Source: Veillonellaceae bacterium (GTDB taxonomy: Bacteria; Bacillota_C; Negativicutes; UBA1444). Taken from it: DNA of 64,000 nucleotides. The notes beneath the pieces are model-generated. The model did no database searches and was not told where the DNA came from. It saw only the letters and a list, made by a program, of their open reading frames with translations. Shown here piece by piece: positions 61,920 through 64,000 of the stretch. The translations under genes and the position numbers were made by a program. The stretch spans positions 1 through 64,000 of the forward strand of contig JAAZNU010000003.1 of the NCBI GenBank assembly GCA_012798135.1, given 5' to 3'. Each line of letters starts with the position of its first letter. Positions within the stretch are counted from its first letter, which is position 1.

Positions 61920-61965
61920 TACAACATATTGCGTTAAATCATATTTACTTTCACTACATATAGTG
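61920..61965. promoter_or_regulatory. Two NrdR boxes upstream of nrdD
   Basis: CACTACATATAGTG (61952-61965) matches the NrdR box. A second, weaker copy TACAACATATTGCG (61920-61933) agrees with it at ten of 14 positions. Centre spacing is 32 bases, about three helical turns, as is usual for paired NrdR boxes. A promoter TTTACT-18-TATCAT (61943-61972) overlaps the downstream box, so NrdR binding should repress transcription. Confidence 0.8.
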
Positions 61966-62007
61966 ATATCATAAACCCACGGAAAATAATTATTCGCAGG
62001 GGAGGGC

Positions 62008-62055
62008 ATGGCTGCAACGCCGCATCGCTGTGAGCGCTTCAGCCGAACAACATGA
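62008..62055 (+). CDS. 15-codon leader ORF coupled to nrdD
   Basis: Reads MAATPHRCERFSRTT and stops at TGA 62053-62055, overlapping the nrdD start (ATGA). It has an AGGGG site five bases upstream, while nrdD has none and an in-frame stop at 62031-62033 excludes a longer nrdD start. The most likely role is to bring ribosomes to the nrdD start codon by translational coupling. A regulatory peptide is an alternative. Confidence 0.55.
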   Translation: MAATPHRCERFSRTT

Positions 62056-64000
62056 TCACAACGATTGTCAAACGGGATGGACGTCAGGTCCCCTTCAATC
62101 TCGAAAAAATCGCCAACGCCATCTTCAAAGCACTGCGAGCGGTCGGTGCCGCCGATGAGAAACAAGCCCTGGAACTGGCCAGTCAAGTCGTGGAACAGAC
62201 GGAATCGTCAGTGCGTGCGATAGGCTCCGCACCAACCGTCGAACAAATCCAGGACATCGTTGAAAAGGTTCTCATGGGCGCCGGCCAGACCGATGCCGCC
62301 AAAGCCTACATCCTGTATCGTGCGGAACGGACCCGGGCGCGGGAGATGAACACCCGCCTGATGAAGACCTATGACGAAATCGCCACCAGCGATTCCCGCA
62401 GCAGCAATTTGAAGCGGGACAACGCCAATATCGACGGCGATACCGCCATGGGCTCCATGCTGAAGTACGGCTCGGAAGGCGCCAAAATCTACAACGAAAT
62501 GTACATCCTGAAACCGGAGCATGCCAAAGCCCACCAGGATGGCGATATCCATATCCATGATTTTGATTTTTACACCCTGACCACGACCTGCTGCCAGATT
62601 GATATCCAGAAACTGTTCAAGGATGGATTTTCCACTGGTCATGGCTTCCTGCGCGAGCCCAACGACATCGCCAGCTATGCGGCGCTCGCCTGCATCGCCA
62701 TCCAGTCCAACCAGAACGATCAACACGGCGGCCAAAGCGTGCCGAACTTCGATTTTGCGCTGTCTGACGGGGTCCGCAAAACGTTTGCGAACAAATATCG
62801 GGAAAACCTGATCAAGGCCCTGGAATTTGCAGTCGACACGCCGGAAGGCATCGCTTTCAAAGTCCACAGTGTCATCAAGGATATCGCCAAACGGCTGAAT
62901 TTGCGTCCGGCGATCAGTGGCGACAACGGCTATGAGGAGGAAGAAGCCCGCCAGCTGGCCGACAGTTTTGACGCCGCGCTCCTTGCGAAGGCCCAACGTT
63001 TCGCCCGGGAACAAACCCTGAAGGAAACCGACCGGCTGACCTATCAGGCCATGGAAGCCCTGATTCACAACCTGAACACCATGCATAGCCGCGCCGGCGC
63101 CCAGGTTCCCTTCAGTTCCATCAATTACGGCACCGACACCTCGCCCGAAGGCCGCCTGGTGATGAAAAACGTTATGCTGGCGACCGAAGCCGGCCTCGGT
63201 TACGGGGAGACGCCCATTTTCCCCATTCAGATCTTTAAAGTCAAGGAAGGCGTCAGTTATAACCCCGGCGACCCGAACTACGACCTGTTCCAGCTCGCCT
63301 GCCGGGTCAGCGCCAAACGCCTGTTCCCCAACTTTTCGTTTATTGATGCGCCCTTCAATCTACAGTATTACAAGCCCGGCCAACCGGAAACCGAAATCGC
63401 CTACATGGGTTGCCGGACCCGGGTCATCGGCAACATCAACGACCCGACGCGGGAGATCGTCACCGGCCGCGGAAATCTGAGCTTTACGTCTATCAACCTG
63501 CCCCGGCTCGGCTTGCTCAGCCAGGGTAATGTCGCCGATTTTTACCGCAAGCTGGATGACCTGATCGCCTTGTGCATCGACCAACTGCTGGATCGGTTTG
63601 AAATCCAGTGTCGAAAAAAAGTCCGCAATTTCCCATTCCTCATGGGCGACGGCATCTGGCTTGATTCCGACAAGCTGGGCCCGGACGACGAACTCCGGGA
63701 AGTCTTGCGGCATGGCACCCTGTCGCTGGGCTTCATCGGGCTGGCGGAATGCCTGAAAACCCTCATCGGCGTCCATCATGGCGAGTCTGCCGAAGCCCAG
63801 AAACTTGGTCTGGAGATTATCGGCCACATGCGGAAAAAGCTGGACGAGGCAGCGCAAAAATACCGTCTTAACTTCTCCCTGCTCGCCACGCCGGCGGAAG
63901 GGCTGGCCGGCCGGTTCGTGGAGATCGACCGCAAACGCTTCGGTTCGATTCCCGGCGTAACCGATCGAGCCTACTACACGAACTCCTTCCATATCCCGGT
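62052..64000 (+). CDS. nrdD: Class III anaerobic ribonucleotide reductase NrdD, N-terminal part
   Basis: About 649 residues are inside the window; the frame is open to the right edge. ATP-cone domain at 1-90 (IVKRDGRQVPFNLEKIANAI, AYILYRAERTRAREM). The glycyl-radical reductase body has GDIHIHDFDFYTLTTTCCQI, SNQNDQHGGQSVPNFDFA, HNLNTMHSRAGAQVPFSSIN and ATEAGLGYGETPIFPIQIFK. It reduces ribonucleoside triphosphates to deoxy forms under anaerobiosis; the glycyl radical site and zinc ribbon would lie beyond the edge, and nrdG is expected downstream. NrdR boxes and a coupled leader ORF precede it. Confidence 0.95.
   Translation, partial: MITTIVKRDGRQVPFNLEKIANAIFKALRAVGAADEKQALELASQVVEQTESSVRAIGSAPTVEQIQDIVEKVLMGAGQTDAAKAYILYRAERTRAREMNTRLMKTYDEIATSDSRSSNLKRDNANIDGDTAMGSMLKYGSEGAKIYNEMYILKPEHAKAHQDGDIHIHDFDFYTLTTTCCQIDIQKLFKDGFSTGHGFLREPNDIASYAALACIAIQSNQNDQHGGQSVPNFDFALSDGVRKTFANKYRENLIKALEFAVDTPEGIAFKVHSVIKDIAKRLNLRPAISGDNGYEEEEARQLADSFDAALLAKAQRFAREQTLKETDRLTYQAMEALIHNLNTMHSRAGAQVPFSSINYGTDTSPEGRLVMKNVMLATEAGLGYGETPIFPIQIFKVKEGVSYNPGDPNYDLFQLACRVSAKRLFPNFSFIDAPFNLQYYKPGQPETEIAYMGCRTRVIGNINDPTREIVTGRGNLSFTSINLPRLGLLSQGNVADFYRKLDDLIALCIDQLLDRFEIQCRKKVRNFPFLMGDGIWLDSDKLGPDDELREVLRHGTLSLGFIGLAECLKTLIGVHHGESAEAQKLGLEIIGHMRKKLDEAAQKYRLNFSLLATPAEGLAGRFVEIDRKRFGSIPGVTDRAYYTNSFHIP

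Noticed and set aside
62208..63992. Minus-strand frames of 292 and 210 residues
   Set aside because: Shadows of nrdD, whose plus-strand frame is open to the window edge with clear family motifs.
1..64000. CRISPR arrays, IS elements, rRNA operons
   Set aside because: No regularly spaced repeats, transposase motifs or rRNA sequence were seen.

Overview
The window reads as a chromosomal stretch of an anaerobic, outer-membrane-bearing Firmicute, most probably a Negativicute of the Sporomusaceae type. This is inferred from the gene mix, not from a marker gene. There are two TonB-dependent receptors and a complete TonB/ExbB/ExbD set, which need an outer membrane, beside AGGAGG ribosome sites, TTGACA/TATAAT promoters, Firmicute-style cobalamin and c-di-GMP riboswitches, and a class III (anaerobic) ribonucleotide reductase. 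No rRNA, tRNA, IS element or CRISPR array was seen.

Left end (1-11.3 kb). A small phage-like module (DUF1659-type start, amidase, G39P-type helicase loader, winged-helix replication protein) is divergent from an XRE repressor coupled to an ImmA/IrrE-like protein that has lost its HExxH motif. An orphan solute-binding lipoprotein overlaps a PHP hydrolase. On the minus strand follows a five-gene cluster of exported proteins that includes two minimal secretin-like paralogues and two large unknown secreted proteins.

11.4-29.0 kb. A kdpFABCDE potassium operon carries an extra XRE-type gene between kdpB and kdpC. Next to it are two transport units on the minus strand: (i) ECF S component, TonB-dependent receptor, SAM methyltransferase; (ii) peptide/nickel-type binding protein, FmdE-family protein, two permeases, fused ATPase. 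Each unit starts with its own near-consensus promoter followed at once by the same roughly 100-nt leader RNA ending in a terminator. I do not recognise this RNA. It is the best candidate here for an undescribed riboswitch.

29.0-32.6 kb. Small minus-strand genes lie under recognisable riboswitches: a zinc-ribbon protein behind a c-di-GMP-I (GEMM) riboswitch and a 106-residue helical protein of unknown function behind a cobalamin riboswitch.

32.7-54.7 kb. About 21 kb of tightly packed minus-strand genes appear to form one 16-gene operon behind a second cobalamin riboswitch: TonB-dependent receptor, ExbB, ExbD, TonB, an ECF S-like protein with a large extracytoplasmic domain, fused ECF ATPases, EcfT, a membrane-anchored beta-propeller, a CobN-type chelatase, a B12-fold/DUF2284 fusion, a radical SAM/SPASM protein, ChlI- and ChlD-type AAA subunits, and an ABC-2 exporter with a membrane-fusion protein. 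It joins outer-membrane uptake, inner-membrane uptake, metal/tetrapyrrole chelation and export under B12 control.

54.7-64 kb. A PDZ protein, a surface-adhesin-E-like protein and a SYLF protein, all exported, are followed by a methyl-accepting chemotaxis receptor. On the plus strand are two norspermidine/spermidine genes (nspC and carboxynorspermidine synthase) and an nrdD gene with two NrdR boxes and a 15-codon coupled leader ORF; nrdD runs off the right edge.
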